A DNA stretch of 51,441 bases from Caldithrix sp. (GTDB taxonomy: Bacteria; Zhuqueibacterota; Zhuqueibacteria; Thermofontimicrobiales; Sulfurfontimicrobiaceae). Position numbers and translations under genes: made by a program. The stretch is taken from assembly GCA_020722815.1 (NCBI GenBank), contig DYKB01000051.1, positions 1 through 51,441 of the forward strand, written 5' to 3'. The notes under the pieces were generated by a model. The model worked only from the letters and a program-made list of their open reading frames with translations, made no database searches and was not told where the DNA came from. The stretch's first letter is position 1, and each line of letters begins with the position of its first letter. Of this stretch, positions 7,712-16,178 are shown one piece after another.

Positions 7712-9244
7712 ATGGATGAAAATGAAGTCATCATTTTTGATACCACGCTTCGTGACGGGGAGCAATCGCCGGGAGCCAGTCTGGATGTCCCGCAAAAAAT
7801 TATGATTGCCCAGCAATTGGCGCGATTGAACGTGGACGTTATTGAAGCCGGATTCCCGGTTTCTTCACCCGTACAATTTGAAGCGGTCAAATCGATTGCG
7901 GAAGAGGTGCAGGGACCAGTCATTGCCGGTCTTGCCCGGGCAATGAAGTTGGATATTGATAGTTGTGCTCAGGCTTTAAAAACCGCCAAACGGCCACGAA
8001 TTCACACTTTCATCGCCACTTCTCAGGTTCATCTTGAAAAAAAGTTTCGCAAGTCAGAAGATGAAATTTTAGCAATGGCGTATGAGGCGGTAAAATACGC
8101 TAAAAATTACTTTAATGATATTGAATTTTCACCTGAAGATTCAGCCAGAACCGGAAAACAATTCCTTTTTCGAATTATTGAAGCCGCGATTGATGCCGGC
8201 GCAACGGTGATCAATATCCCCGATACAGTGGGGTACTCCTTTCCCGATGAATTTGGTGGATTGATAAGAGAAATTCGGGAAAAAGTGCCCAACATGTCAA
8301 AAGCCATTTTGAGTGTTCATTGTCATAATGATTTGGGGCTGGCAGTAGCGAATTCATTGTCCGCCATTTTAAATGGGGCGCAACAGGTTGAATGTACCAT
8401 CAATGGAATTGGTGAGCGGGCGGGCAATGCCTCGCTGGAAGAAATTGTCATGACGCTGGAAACCCGGAAAGATGCTTTTAAACGCCGTACCAGGATTCAG
8501 ACAGAAGAAATTTACCGAACCAGCAAAATGGTCAGCCATTTAACCGGTATCATCATTCAGCCTAATAAAGCCATTGTTGGCGCGAATGCGTTTGCCCATG
8601 AATCCGGGATTCATCAGGATGCGGTATTAAAAGATAAAAGGACGTATGAAATCATGACCCCCGAGTCGATTGGTTTGCCTTCGAATCGAATTGTATTGGG
8701 ACGGCATTCGGGGCGCCATGGTTTGAAAAGTCGATTGGAAACTTTGGGTTATCAAATGGCAACAGAAGAACTAAATCAGATCTATGAAGAATTTTTAAAA
8801 ATTGCCGATAAGAAAAAAGAGGTCTTTGATGAAGATCTGGAAGTTATCATTGAAAACAATATTTATGGCAGCCGGAAGGAACTGGAATTAACTTATTTTC
8901 ATATTTCCAGTGGTAATCAGCTTGTTCCAACGGCAACCATTGGTTTGAAAAAAGACGACAAAATCTATCAGGAAGCCGCCTGTGGGGATGGCCCGGTTGA
9001 TGCGGCGTTTAAGGCGATTGACAAAATTACGAATATGACCGTCGAATTGGGTGATTATCAATTACACGCTGTGACCGGTGGAAAAGATGCGTTAGGTGAG
9101 GTAACCATCAAAATCATTAAAAATGGTTGGAATATTGTCGGCCGGGGTGCCAGTACCGATGTCATTGAAGCCAGTATCAAAGCCTACCTGGACGCCATCA
9201 ACAAATTATTCATTAAACAAAGGAAGCATAATGACCATAACTGA
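7712..9244 (+). CDS. leuA: 2-isopropylmalate synthase
   Basis: Condenses acetyl-CoA with 2-oxoisovalerate, the committed step of leucine synthesis. 510 residues: a DRE-TIM (HMGL-like) barrel opening with FDTTLRDGEQSPGASL, the metal-binding LSVHCHNDLGLAVANS, the AFAHESGIHQDAVLK segment, and the C-terminal LeuA allosteric dimer domain (about residues 370-500), where leucine binds in characterised enzymes. The ATG follows AAAGGA. The last 14 bp overlap the leuC start, indicating translational coupling. CimA downstream is a paralogue; the QSPG signature and full leucine-type regulatory domain favour leuA here. Confidence 0.95.
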   Translation: MDENEVIIFDTTLRDGEQSPGASLDVPQKIMIAQQLARLNVDVIEAGFPVSSPVQFEAVKSIAEEVQGPVIAGLARAMKLDIDSCAQALKTAKRPRIHTFIATSQVHLEKKFRKSEDEILAMAYEAVKYAKNYFNDIEFSPEDSARTGKQFLFRIIEAAIDAGATVINIPDTVGYSFPDEFGGLIREIREKVPNMSKAILSVHCHNDLGLAVANSLSAILNGAQQVECTINGIGERAGNASLEEIVMTLETRKDAFKRRTRIQTEEIYRTSKMVSHLTGIIIQPNKAIVGANAFAHESGIHQDAVLKDKRTYEIMTPESIGLPSNRIVLGRHSGRHGLKSRLETLGYQMATEELNQIYEEFLKIADKKKEVFDEDLEVIIENNIYGSRKELELTYFHISSGNQLVPTATIGLKKDDKIYQEAACGDGPVDAAFKAIDKITNMTVELGDYQLHAVTGGKDALGEVTIKIIKNGWNIVGRGASTDVIEASIKAYLDAINKLFIKQRKHNDHN

Positions 9245-10496
9245 AAAAATATTAGCCGCCCATGCAGGACGCGCGGCGGTAAGTCCGGGCGAACTGATTA
9301 TGGCGCAACTGGATTTGGTGCTGGGGAATGATATTACCGCACCGCTGGCAATCGAAGAATTTATCCGCCTGGGCGCCAAAAAGGTCTGGGATCCGCGCAA
9401 AATTGCCTTGATTCCCGATCACTTTACACCGAATAAAGACATTAAATCGGCTGAACAGGCTAAATTACTGCGCGAATTTGCCCGGGCGCAAGGCTTAACG
9501 CATTATTATGAAGTGGGACGAACAGGTATCGAGCATGCTTTTCTACCCGAGCAAGGGATTGTCCTCCCAGGTGATTGCATTATTGGTGCCGATTCGCATA
9601 CCTGTACTTATGGTGGCATTGGTGCGTTTGCGACTGGTGTTGGCAGCACGGATATGGCGGCAGCCATGATTACGGGTGAGTGCTGGTTCAAAGTCCCTGA
9701 GAGCATCAAGTTTCATTTTTCTGGCAAATTGAAACCCTGGGTGAGCGCGAAGGATCTCATTTTATACACGATACATCAAATCGGCGTTGATGGTGCCAGT
9801 TATAAAGCCATGGAATTCACCGGCGAAACTATCTCCAACCTGTCTGTAGAAGGCCGATTGACCATGGCCAATATGGCCATTGAAGCTGGTGCGAAGAATG
9901 GTATTTTTGCGCCCGATGATCGCACTTTAAATTACGTCAATCCGCGGGCAAAGCGCGATTTTAAAATTTATGAAAGTGATCCAGAGGCACAATATGTAGC
10001 AGTTTATGAGTTCGATGCGAGCCAGATTGAACCCCAGATTGCTTTCCCCTCACTGCCGGAAAATTGCCGCCCAGTCAGCGAGGCAACTCATGTAACGATC
10101 GATCAGTCTGTTATTGGTTCCTGTACCAATGGTCGCATTGAAGACTTGCGGATTGCGGCGCGAATTATGAAGGGACGAAAGGTGAATCCCAACGTCCGCT
10201 GTATCGTCATTCCTGCTACTCAGGAGATTTATCTGACTGCATTGAATGAAGGCCTGATTGAAATTTTTATCAACGCCGAAGCAGTTGTTTCGACTCCAAC
10301 CTGTGGACCATGTTTAGGAGGCCACATGGGAGTTCTGGCGGCTGGTGAACGCGCAATTTCGACCACCAATCGAAATTTTGTGGGTCGAATGGGACATCCG
10401 AAAAGTGAAGTTTATCTGGCCAGTCCGGCCTTGGCTGCGGCCTCAGCAATTCTGGGTCGAATTGGCTCACCAACCGAGTTGGGAATTCCGGAATAA
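9231..10496 (+). CDS. leuC: 3-isopropylmalate dehydratase, large subunit
   Basis: Aconitase-family Fe-S subunit that, with LeuD, isomerises 2- to 3-isopropylmalate; it probably also serves citramalate made by CimA (inference from context). 421 residues, matching the shorter archaeal/bacterial LeuC type. Features are GADSHTCTYGGIGAFATGVG, GSCTNGRIEDLR with the first cluster Cys, and PTCGPCLGGHMGVLA with the other two. The reading frame stays open upstream to 9123, but ATG 9231 has AAAGGAAG before it and gives the standard MTITEKILAAHAG start. It overlaps leuA by 14 bp. A 191-bp spacer separates it from leuD. Confidence 0.95.
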   Translation: MTITEKILAAHAGRAAVSPGELIMAQLDLVLGNDITAPLAIEEFIRLGAKKVWDPRKIALIPDHFTPNKDIKSAEQAKLLREFARAQGLTHYYEVGRTGIEHAFLPEQGIVLPGDCIIGADSHTCTYGGIGAFATGVGSTDMAAAMITGECWFKVPESIKFHFSGKLKPWVSAKDLILYTIHQIGVDGASYKAMEFTGETISNLSVEGRLTMANMAIEAGAKNGIFAPDDRTLNYVNPRAKRDFKIYESDPEAQYVAVYEFDASQIEPQIAFPSLPENCRPVSEATHVTIDQSVIGSCTNGRIEDLRIAARIMKGRKVNPNVRCIVIPATQEIYLTALNEGLIEIFINAEAVVSTPTCGPCLGGHMGVLAAGERAISTTNRNFVGRMGHPKSEVYLASPALAAASAILGRIGSPTELGIPE

Positions 10497-10555
10497 ATGG
10501 TGGCAATTGCTTCAAAATTTTGCATCCGGTATTTTGATAAAGTTCAACCTTTAAA

Positions 10556-10620
10556 AAATTTGACAGGATTAACCAGCTTTAAATCCTCAGCATTATGTAA
10601 ATTCTGTCCCCAAAAGGTGA
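10556..10620. repeat. Degenerate inverted repeat in the leuC-leuD spacer
   Basis: The block TTTGACAGGATTAACC, followed after a short AT-rich stretch by GTAAATTCTGTCCCCAAA, has the look of a decayed REP-like repeat with complementary ends (GACAGGATT versus AAATTCTGTC). No gene is visible between leuC and leuD, and leuD has its own ribosome binding site. Family membership is a visual judgement only. Confidence 0.35.
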
Positions 10621-10687
10621 TATCAATCAAATCAACAATGAACAATTATTGTTTGATAACTAAATTTTCAAAAAAGGAATTTGATAA

Positions 10688-11194
10688 ATGACAAATAAAA
10701 TAAATGGAAAAGTCTGGAAGTTCGGCGATGATATTAATACCGATCTGATTATTCCAGCTCGCTATTTAAATACAACCAAACCGGAGGAATTGGCTGCCCA
10801 TCTTATGGAAGACGCCGATACGCAATTCCCGAAAAAAATTAGCCCGGGCGATTTAATCGTTGCCGGTAAAAATTTTGGCTGTGGTTCTTCGCGTGAACAC
10901 GCCCCATTGGCAATAAAAGCCGCGGGCATGGGCGCGGTTATTGCCAAAAGTTATGCCCGGATCTTTTTCCGCAATGCCATCAACATTGGTCTGCCAATTC
11001 TGGAAAGTGAAACCGCGGCTGAAAAAATTGAACCCGGTAATCAGGTCGAAATTGATTTCAAGACCGGGACAATTAAAAATTTAACCAAAAACGAAACCTA
11101 TCCGGCAACTGTATTTCCGGAATTTATGCAACAACTCATTAATGCCGGTGGTCTGATGGCCTGGATAAAAAAGGAGCGAATGACACATGAATAA
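10688..11194 (+). CDS. leuD: 3-isopropylmalate dehydratase, small subunit
   Basis: Swivel-domain partner of LeuC. 168 residues, the short LeuD type that accompanies 420-residue LeuC proteins. Characteristic are GDDINTDLIIPARYLN, the substrate loop GKNFGCGSSREHAPLAI and AKSYARIFFRNAINIGLP. AAAGGA lies 9 nt upstream of the ATG. The gene overlaps leuB by 8 bp, so leuD and leuB are probably translationally coupled. Confidence 0.95.
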   Translation: MTNKINGKVWKFGDDINTDLIIPARYLNTTKPEELAAHLMEDADTQFPKKISPGDLIVAGKNFGCGSSREHAPLAIKAAGMGAVIAKSYARIFFRNAINIGLPILESETAAEKIEPGNQVEIDFKTGTIKNLTKNETYPATVFPEFMQQLINAGGLMAWIKKERMTHE

Positions 11195-12278
11195 AAATGT
11201 AAAAAAAATTGCTGTGCTTCCAGGGGATGGAATTGGTCCGGAAGTCGTGGCTGAAGCTTTAAAAGTGATGAACATAGTTGCCCAAAATCGATCGATTCAG
11301 TTTAATTTTTCTCCCGGATTGGTTGGTGGTGCATCGATTGATGCTCATGCGACTCCTTTGACGGATGCGACTTTACAAATGTGCCTGGAAAGCGATGCCG
11401 TCCTCCTTGGTGCAGTGGGTGGTCCAAAATGGGAAAACTTACCGCATGCGCAAAAACCGGAACGGGCGTTACTAAAATTAAGGAAAGAATTGGGTCTTTT
11501 TGCCAACGTCCGACCAGCCAAAATTTATTCGGCATTAATTGACGCGTCAACTTTAAAGCCTGAAGTAATTGGTAATATTGATTTGGTGGTAATGCGTGAA
11601 TTAACCGGCGGAATTTATTTTGGCGAGCCCCGTGGGGTTCGGGATAATGGTCAAGAAAAAGTCGGCATCAATACGCTCGTTTATTCTACATCAGAGATCG
11701 CGCGAATTACGCATGCTGCATTTGATTTGAGTCGAAAACGCCGAAAAATCGTGACTTCGGTGGATAAAGCCAATGTATTGGATACTTATCAACTCTGGCG
11801 GGATGTGGTCAATTCTATTGCGAAAGAATACCCGGATGTGAAATTGAGTCATCTTTATGTGGATAACTGTGCCATGCAATTGATCCGAAATCCACAGCAG
11901 TTCGATGTGATTCTGACGGAAAATATGTTTGGTGATATTCTGAGTGATGAAGCCGCGATGCTAACCGGTTCCATTGGAATGCTTCCTTCGGCAAGTTTGG
12001 GACCCCGAAGTGCTATGTATGAACCGGTTCATGGGTCAGCGCCGGATATTGCCGGAAAAGGAATCGCCAATCCCATTGCCACCATTGCCTCGGTAGCCAT
12101 GATGTTCCATTATAGCTTTGATATGCCGGCCGAAGCCATGGCGATTGAAAACGCTATCGAAAAAGTACTGAATCAGGGCTATCGCACGGCTGATATTGCC
12201 GAAAATGGTAAAGTTCCGATTTCGACTCAGGAAATGGGAAAATTGATTACGACCGCTTTGCAATCAGAATTAAAATAA
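11187..12278 (+). CDS. leuB: 3-isopropylmalate dehydrogenase
   Basis: NAD-dependent oxidative decarboxylation of 3-isopropylmalate, and likely of methylmalate in the CimA pathway. 363 residues; conserved stretches are AVLPGDGIGPEVVAEA, LLGAVGGPKW, the substrate-binding VMRELTGGIYFGEPRG, TENMFGDILSDEAAM with metal-binding aspartates, and EPVHGSAPDIAGKGIANP. It starts inside the end of leuD. Seven bases past the stop lies an unused but strong AAGGAG motif (12286-12291), then a repeat element, then cimA. Confidence 0.96.
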   Translation: MNKNVKKIAVLPGDGIGPEVVAEALKVMNIVAQNRSIQFNFSPGLVGGASIDAHATPLTDATLQMCLESDAVLLGAVGGPKWENLPHAQKPERALLKLRKELGLFANVRPAKIYSALIDASTLKPEVIGNIDLVVMRELTGGIYFGEPRGVRDNGQEKVGINTLVYSTSEIARITHAAFDLSRKRRKIVTSVDKANVLDTYQLWRDVVNSIAKEYPDVKLSHLYVDNCAMQLIRNPQQFDVILTENMFGDILSDEAAMLTGSIGMLPSASLGPRSAMYEPVHGSAPDIAGKGIANPIATIASVAMMFHYSFDMPAEAMAIENAIEKVLNQGYRTADIAENGKVPISTQEMGKLITTALQSELK

Positions 12279-12353
12279 ACTTATGAAGGAGATTGATTAC
12301 TGAATTTGCGAAGAAAATTATTGTCGTTCACGAAATTGGCGATCGATTTTTTT

Positions 12354-12509
12354 CTACCATACACTTTTTTACATTAATTTAATGTTTCATCATTAAATCA
12401 CGCTCAAAGCCCGCACCCCAACCCGCTCCCAAACGGAGGGGGCGTCGCGATTCCTTCTCCCCCAGGGAGAGGGCGGGCTTTGACAAATCAAAAAGTGTAT
12501 GGTAGTGAA
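12354..12509 (-). repeat. Inverted-repeat element, family A, copy 2 (MITE-like)
   Basis: Reverse-orientation relative of 7503-7683. It opens CTACCATACACTTTTTTAC and ends AAAAAGTGTATGGTAGTGAA, giving terminal inverted repeats of about 16 bp around GC-rich hairpin blocks. The 10-mer ATCGATTTTT occurs just left (12342-12351) and just right (12510-12519), as expected for a target-site duplication. It lies between leuB and cimA and ends 52 bp before the cimA start. Confidence 0.75.
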
Positions 12510-12560
12510 ATCGATTTTTAATTTTAGTTTAATTTTAAAAAAAAAACAGAAAGCGAATTT

Positions 12561-14159
12561 ATGAAATCGGAAAAGTTACCACTAAAAGTTGACATCTACG
12601 ATACGACCTTACGTGATGGGACTCAGGGAGAAGGAATTTCATTTTCAGTGGAAGATAAAATCCGGATTGCGAAACGATTGGATGATTTTGGCGTAAACTA
12701 TATTGAAGGCGGATGGCCCGGTTCAAATCAGAAAGATGAGGAATTTTTTGCCCGGGCGGCGCAATTAACCTGGAAAAATGCGAAGATTGCCGCTTTCGGC
12801 AGTACCCGCCGGGCAAAATTTAAAGTCGGGGACGATCCCAATATTCAAGCCCTGATAAATTCGAAAGCACCCGTTTGTACGATTTTTGGGAAAACCTGGG
12901 ATTTACATGTACGAACTGCACTCAGTATTGATTTACCTGAAAATCTCGTTTTAATTCGCGAGTCAGTTCATTATCTCAAATCCCTGGGTCGGGAAGTCAT
13001 TTATGATGCCGAGCATTTTTTCGATGGATTCAAGGCAAATGCTGATTATGCCATCGCGACACTTAAAGCAGCCCAGGAAGCTGGTGCGAAAATTCTTGTC
13101 CTGTGTGATACCAATGGGGGGACGTTAACCACCGAACTGATTTCAATAATTCAATATGTTCACCGCCAAATGGATGCTGAATGGGGAATTCACACCCACA
13201 ATGATTCAGACATGGCCGTCGCCAACACGCTGGCAGCGGTACAATTGGGTTGTGGACACGTTCAGGGGACAATCAATGGCTATGGCGAACGATGTGGAAA
13301 TGCAAATTTATGTTCCGTTATTCCGGCGTTGAAATTAAAAATGGCGCATGATTTATTACCTGATATCAATTTGGCTCAATTGACGGATTTATCGCGCTAC
13401 ATTAGCGAGGAAGCCAATTTACCGCATCGCCACGATTTTCCCTATGTGGGGCAGAGCGCTTTTGCGCATAAAGGCGGCATCCATGTCAGCGCGATTCGAA
13501 AAAATTCATTAACTTATGAACATATTGCCCCTGAAAGCGTTGGTAATAAACAACGCGTACTGATTTCTGACCTTTCGGGGCAGGGAAATATCCTCTCCAA
13601 AGCGGAAAATTATGGACTCGATCTCCAACACCTGACACCCAAAACGCAGGAGATCGTTCAAAAATTGAAAGCGATGGAGCACCTGGGATATCAGTTTGAG
13701 GCAGCCGAAGGTTCTTTTGAACTTTTAATCAAAAAATCATTGGAACAATCGAAAAGCTATTTTGAACTGGCTGGATTTCGCGTCATCATCGAGAAGCGAA
13801 ATGGCATGCCTTATTCTGAAGCGGCCATCAAAGTGATTGTTGATGGTCAAACCGAACATACCGCGGCGGAAGGTGTTGGACCGGTAAATGCCCTCAACAA
13901 CGCCTTACGAAAAGCGCTCGAAAAATTTTATCCATCGTTAGGTGAGATGCATCTAACAGATTATAAAGTCCGCGTTCTGGATGAAAAACAGGCGACTGAA
14001 GCAAAGGTTCGCGTTCTCATCGAATCCGCCGATGGAACCGATGAATGGGGTACGGTGGGCGTGTCCGATAATATTATAGAGGCCAGTTGGCAGGCATTGG
14101 TTGACAGTTTTACATATAAATTAATGAAGGATGAGAAAAATAATATTCAGAAGAAGTAA
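12561..14159 (+). CDS. cimA: (R)-citramalate synthase
   Basis: Condenses pyruvate and acetyl-CoA to citramalate, opening a threonine-independent route to 2-oxobutyrate and isoleucine. 532 residues: a DRE-TIM barrel with YDTTLRDGTQGEGISFSVED, a signature of the citramalate-synthase branch (GTQGEG rather than QSPG), IEGGWPGSNQKDEEFF, WGIHTHNDSDMAVANT with metal-binding histidines, AFAHKGGIHVSAI, and a C-terminal LeuA-type dimer domain (about 395-515). Position after leuB fits shared use of LeuCD and LeuB for the citramalate branch. It is followed 24 bp later by a stand-alone ACT-domain gene. Homocitrate synthase is a less likely alternative given the motifs and neighbours. Confidence 0.93.
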   Translation: MKSEKLPLKVDIYDTTLRDGTQGEGISFSVEDKIRIAKRLDDFGVNYIEGGWPGSNQKDEEFFARAAQLTWKNAKIAAFGSTRRAKFKVGDDPNIQALINSKAPVCTIFGKTWDLHVRTALSIDLPENLVLIRESVHYLKSLGREVIYDAEHFFDGFKANADYAIATLKAAQEAGAKILVLCDTNGGTLTTELISIIQYVHRQMDAEWGIHTHNDSDMAVANTLAAVQLGCGHVQGTINGYGERCGNANLCSVIPALKLKMAHDLLPDINLAQLTDLSRYISEEANLPHRHDFPYVGQSAFAHKGGIHVSAIRKNSLTYEHIAPESVGNKQRVLISDLSGQGNILSKAENYGLDLQHLTPKTQEIVQKLKAMEHLGYQFEAAEGSFELLIKKSLEQSKSYFELAGFRVIIEKRNGMPYSEAAIKVIVDGQTEHTAAEGVGPVNALNNALRKALEKFYPSLGEMHLTDYKVRVLDEKQATEAKVRVLIESADGTDEWGTVGVSDNIIEASWQALVDSFTYKLMKDEKNNIQKK

Positions 14160-14183
14160 ATCTCTAATTGTGGAGTAATTCAA

Positions 14184-14753
14184 ATGGAAAATGCTTATGT
14201 ATATCGTATCGCACATGATACAAACGAAGCCCGGTTGACATTAATCGGTGTCCCGGACAAAGCTGGTATTGGCGCAATTATCTTCCGGGCGCTGGCTGAA
14301 TCCAAAATTCATGTTGATATGATAGTCTATAACAAGGTGAATGCGAATGAAACTTCAGTATCATTCATGATCTGGAAAAAAGATATTCCCGAAGCTGAAC
14401 AAGCCGCAAAACAAGTAGCGCAGCAAATTGGCGCAAAAGCCGTCAAAATCGATGATGATATGGCCCGAATTTCAATTATTGGACGAGGTTTACATAACCC
14501 TTCGGGAATCGTTGCCGAGTTGTTTGAAGTATTTGGTGATGAAAACATCAATATTCAAGCGATAACAACTTCTGAAACGCGGGTTTCATGTCTTGTTAAG
14601 GCCGAAGAGACCGCGCGTGCGGTTAAGCTTTTAATTAAAAAATTCAGCCTGGAGAGAAATATGAGAAAGGATGAATTTGAAATGCATCACGAAGAAATTG
14701 ATTTTCAACTTCCATTTGATGCGCCAATAGATTATACTTTACTCAATAATTAA
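14184..14753 (+). CDS. Stand-alone tandem ACT-domain protein, aspartokinase regulatory type
   Basis: The 189-residue protein matches the C-terminal regulatory region of class-I aspartokinases and has no kinase domain. ACT 1 (about residues 14-80) contains LIGVPDKAGIGAIIFRALAE and IHVDMIVYNKV. ACT 2 (about 95-160) contains ISIIGRGLHNPSGIVAELFE and NINIQAITTSETRVSCLV, the segment that binds Lys or Thr in aspartokinases. The ribosome binding site GTGGAG is modest. Aspartokinase beta subunits normally arise from an internal start in lysC; here the region is a separate gene, last in the branched-chain locus, 24 bp after cimA. Inferred role: amino-acid-sensing regulatory subunit for CimA, for an aspartokinase elsewhere, or for another enzyme. 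The final 25 or so residues are acidic and not part of ACT. Confidence 0.85.
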   Translation: MENAYVYRIAHDTNEARLTLIGVPDKAGIGAIIFRALAESKIHVDMIVYNKVNANETSVSFMIWKKDIPEAEQAAKQVAQQIGAKAVKIDDDMARISIIGRGLHNPSGIVAELFEVFGDENINIQAITTSETRVSCLVKAEETARAVKLLIKKFSLERNMRKDEFEMHHEEIDFQLPFDAPIDYTLLNN

Positions 14754-14768
14754 GTATAAGTTTTTTAT

Positions 14769-14880
14769 GTATGCCCTCAATAAATATAGTAAAAGTACCC
14801 TTCGACAAGCTCAGAGTACAACCATGCCGTTGGCTAAGCCTGTCGAAGCTAACTTTACCAATGAATTTTGAGCGAATACT
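14769..14880. mobile_element. MITE-like element, family E, copy 1
   Basis: Begins GTATGCCCTCAATAA and ends TTTTGAGCGAATAC, inverted repeats matching those of 27876-28005. TTTTTTAT stands on both sides (14761-14768 and 14881-14888), consistent with an 8-bp target duplication. The interior contains the palindromic pair CTTCGACAAGCTCAG (14800 region) and its partner CTAAGCCTGTCGAAG. No coding capacity. It lies just 3' of the ACT gene, so it may also act as its transcript end. Confidence 0.65.
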
Positions 14881-15023
14881 TTTTTTATCAACCATTGGCT
14901 ATTTTTACAATTGATAAGTCGATTTAAAAAAGGTCGGTTTTATTATTTGAGATGAAATGAATTGAAAAATCTATAATTTTCAATCAAGTAAGACAATATT
15001 CGTATCCCTCAAAAAACCGGGAC

Positions 15024-15102
15024 AAGACCTTCAAGGTTTTTTTTATGAAATTCTTGATATTCGGTTCGACCCAGGGTTTTAATAAGAAAACCTCGAAGGT
15101 CT
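15024..15102. repeat. Inverted-repeat element, family F, copy 1
   Basis: AAGACCTTCAAGGTTTT at the left and AAAACCTCGAAGGTCT (15087-15102) at the right form a near-perfect inverted repeat around about 46 bp. A second element with the same arm sequence lies at 25619-25695. It sits between the ACT gene and the minus-strand gene ending at 15143, and its hairpin plus T-run (15037-15044) could terminate transcription coming from the left. Confidence 0.55.
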
Positions 15103-15142
15103 GTACTTTACCCGTTATTAAAAGCGGATTTCGATTTAAAAA

Positions 15143-15517
15143 TTACGACTGGTCATCTAAGAACGGATCATCACCTTTTTTTTTATGCTTTCGCTCGCGT
15201 GTCGGTTTACCGCCAAATTTTGTCATTTCAGGAGCATTATCCCCAAAAGTAGCTTTTGCTGCATTCCGCACTCTCTTTGTGAGTCCCCATAATTTATATA
15301 TACTCGTATTTCGAGCCTTAACCAGTTGGGCCCGTTCGGTTCGGAAACGTTCTGTGGCTTCAAATTTTGCTTTTGCGGCTGCTATTTTTTCTTTAAAAGC
15401 TTCGATTGAAATATTCGGAACATTTAATTTTGAAAGTAATTCCTGCCAACTATTGCAGATTGCTTCCGCCTGATCGATTGTGTCGCGTGGGAAATTATTT
15501 CCTGAGACATTCATCAT
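15143..15517 (-). CDS. Small helical protein of unknown function
   Basis: 124 residues from the ATG-ATG pair at 15512-15517, chosen because AAAGGAAATG lies just upstream; the frame stays open for 39 more codons, but that extension is hydrophobic and AT-rich with no ribosome binding site. The protein appears mostly alpha-helical (IDQAEAICNSWQELLSKL, then a Lys/Ala/Glu-rich stretch). The C-terminal third is very basic (RKHKKKGDDPFLDD), suggesting nucleic-acid or surface contact. It contains SIYKLWGLTKRVRNAAKATF. It is a monocistronic minus-strand gene between plus-strand units. I do not recognise the family. Confidence 0.6.
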   Translation of the reverse strand: MMNVSGNNFPRDTIDQAEAICNSWQELLSKLNVPNISIEAFKEKIAAAKAKFEATERFRTERAQLVKARNTSIYKLWGLTKRVRNAAKATFGDNAPEMTKFGGKPTRERKHKKKGDDPFLDDQS

Positions 15518-16178
15518 AAGACATTTCCTTTCATTTAAAGCAAATTGTAAATAGTATCGATATGGAAAAAGTAAGTACTCGCAAGCATAAAATTTATACA
15601 TTAAAATATAATAAAAAAAATATTTTAAATGCAATATTTAATTAAATGCTAATCAAAATTTTACAGTCACACTTATTAATAACTATGATTATCCTTTTTT
15701 AATTTAAAAAAACGGACAAAATTATTGGCTCTTTTTTTAAAATTCAAATTAATGAATTGTAAAATATGGTATGTGGTATATGTGAGAAATAATATAATGA
15801 TTATTAATTTTATTTTCAACAGTTATTTTGAAAAAATTTCATCCATTTTCCCAGGTAAAATTAATTGATATCTCAATGAAAAGATTAAAAATAAACATGT
15901 TAGACTGCTTAAAATTTTCATTGACTTTTTCAGACATGGAAGAAGAAATAGAAAAATCAGATAGCTAAATGCCGCCAGAAATAGATTGAATTTGAATTCT
16001 TAATGGTGACTATAATTGAAACAGCACAACATTTTCAAAATTTGCTTTATTTTTCACCCTGATAAATGTAAATGTCTATTTTTATCTTGCATTTCATGGC
16101 ATATTTGGTTAAATTCACTTAATTTAGAAAGTTGAGTTGCCATAATTATGCTGTCTTTCAAAAAGAATGGAGCATTGA
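15518..16178. other. AT-rich spacer without recognisable gene
   Basis: 661 bp of very AT-rich DNA separating the divergent genes ending at 15517 and starting at 16179. It must carry both promoters, but I could not single out a convincing -35/-10 pair. Neither strand has an ORF of meaningful length, and I saw no repeat copy in it. Confidence 0.5.

Noticed and set aside
9123..9230. Upstream extension of leuC by 36 codons
   Set aside because: The extension lies wholly inside the leuA 3' end, and the ATG at 9231 has AAAGGAAG and the standard LeuC N-terminus.
15045..15473. 142-codon plus-strand frame
   Set aside because: It runs antisense to the minus-strand gene 15143-15517, starts inside an inverted-repeat element and has unlikely composition.
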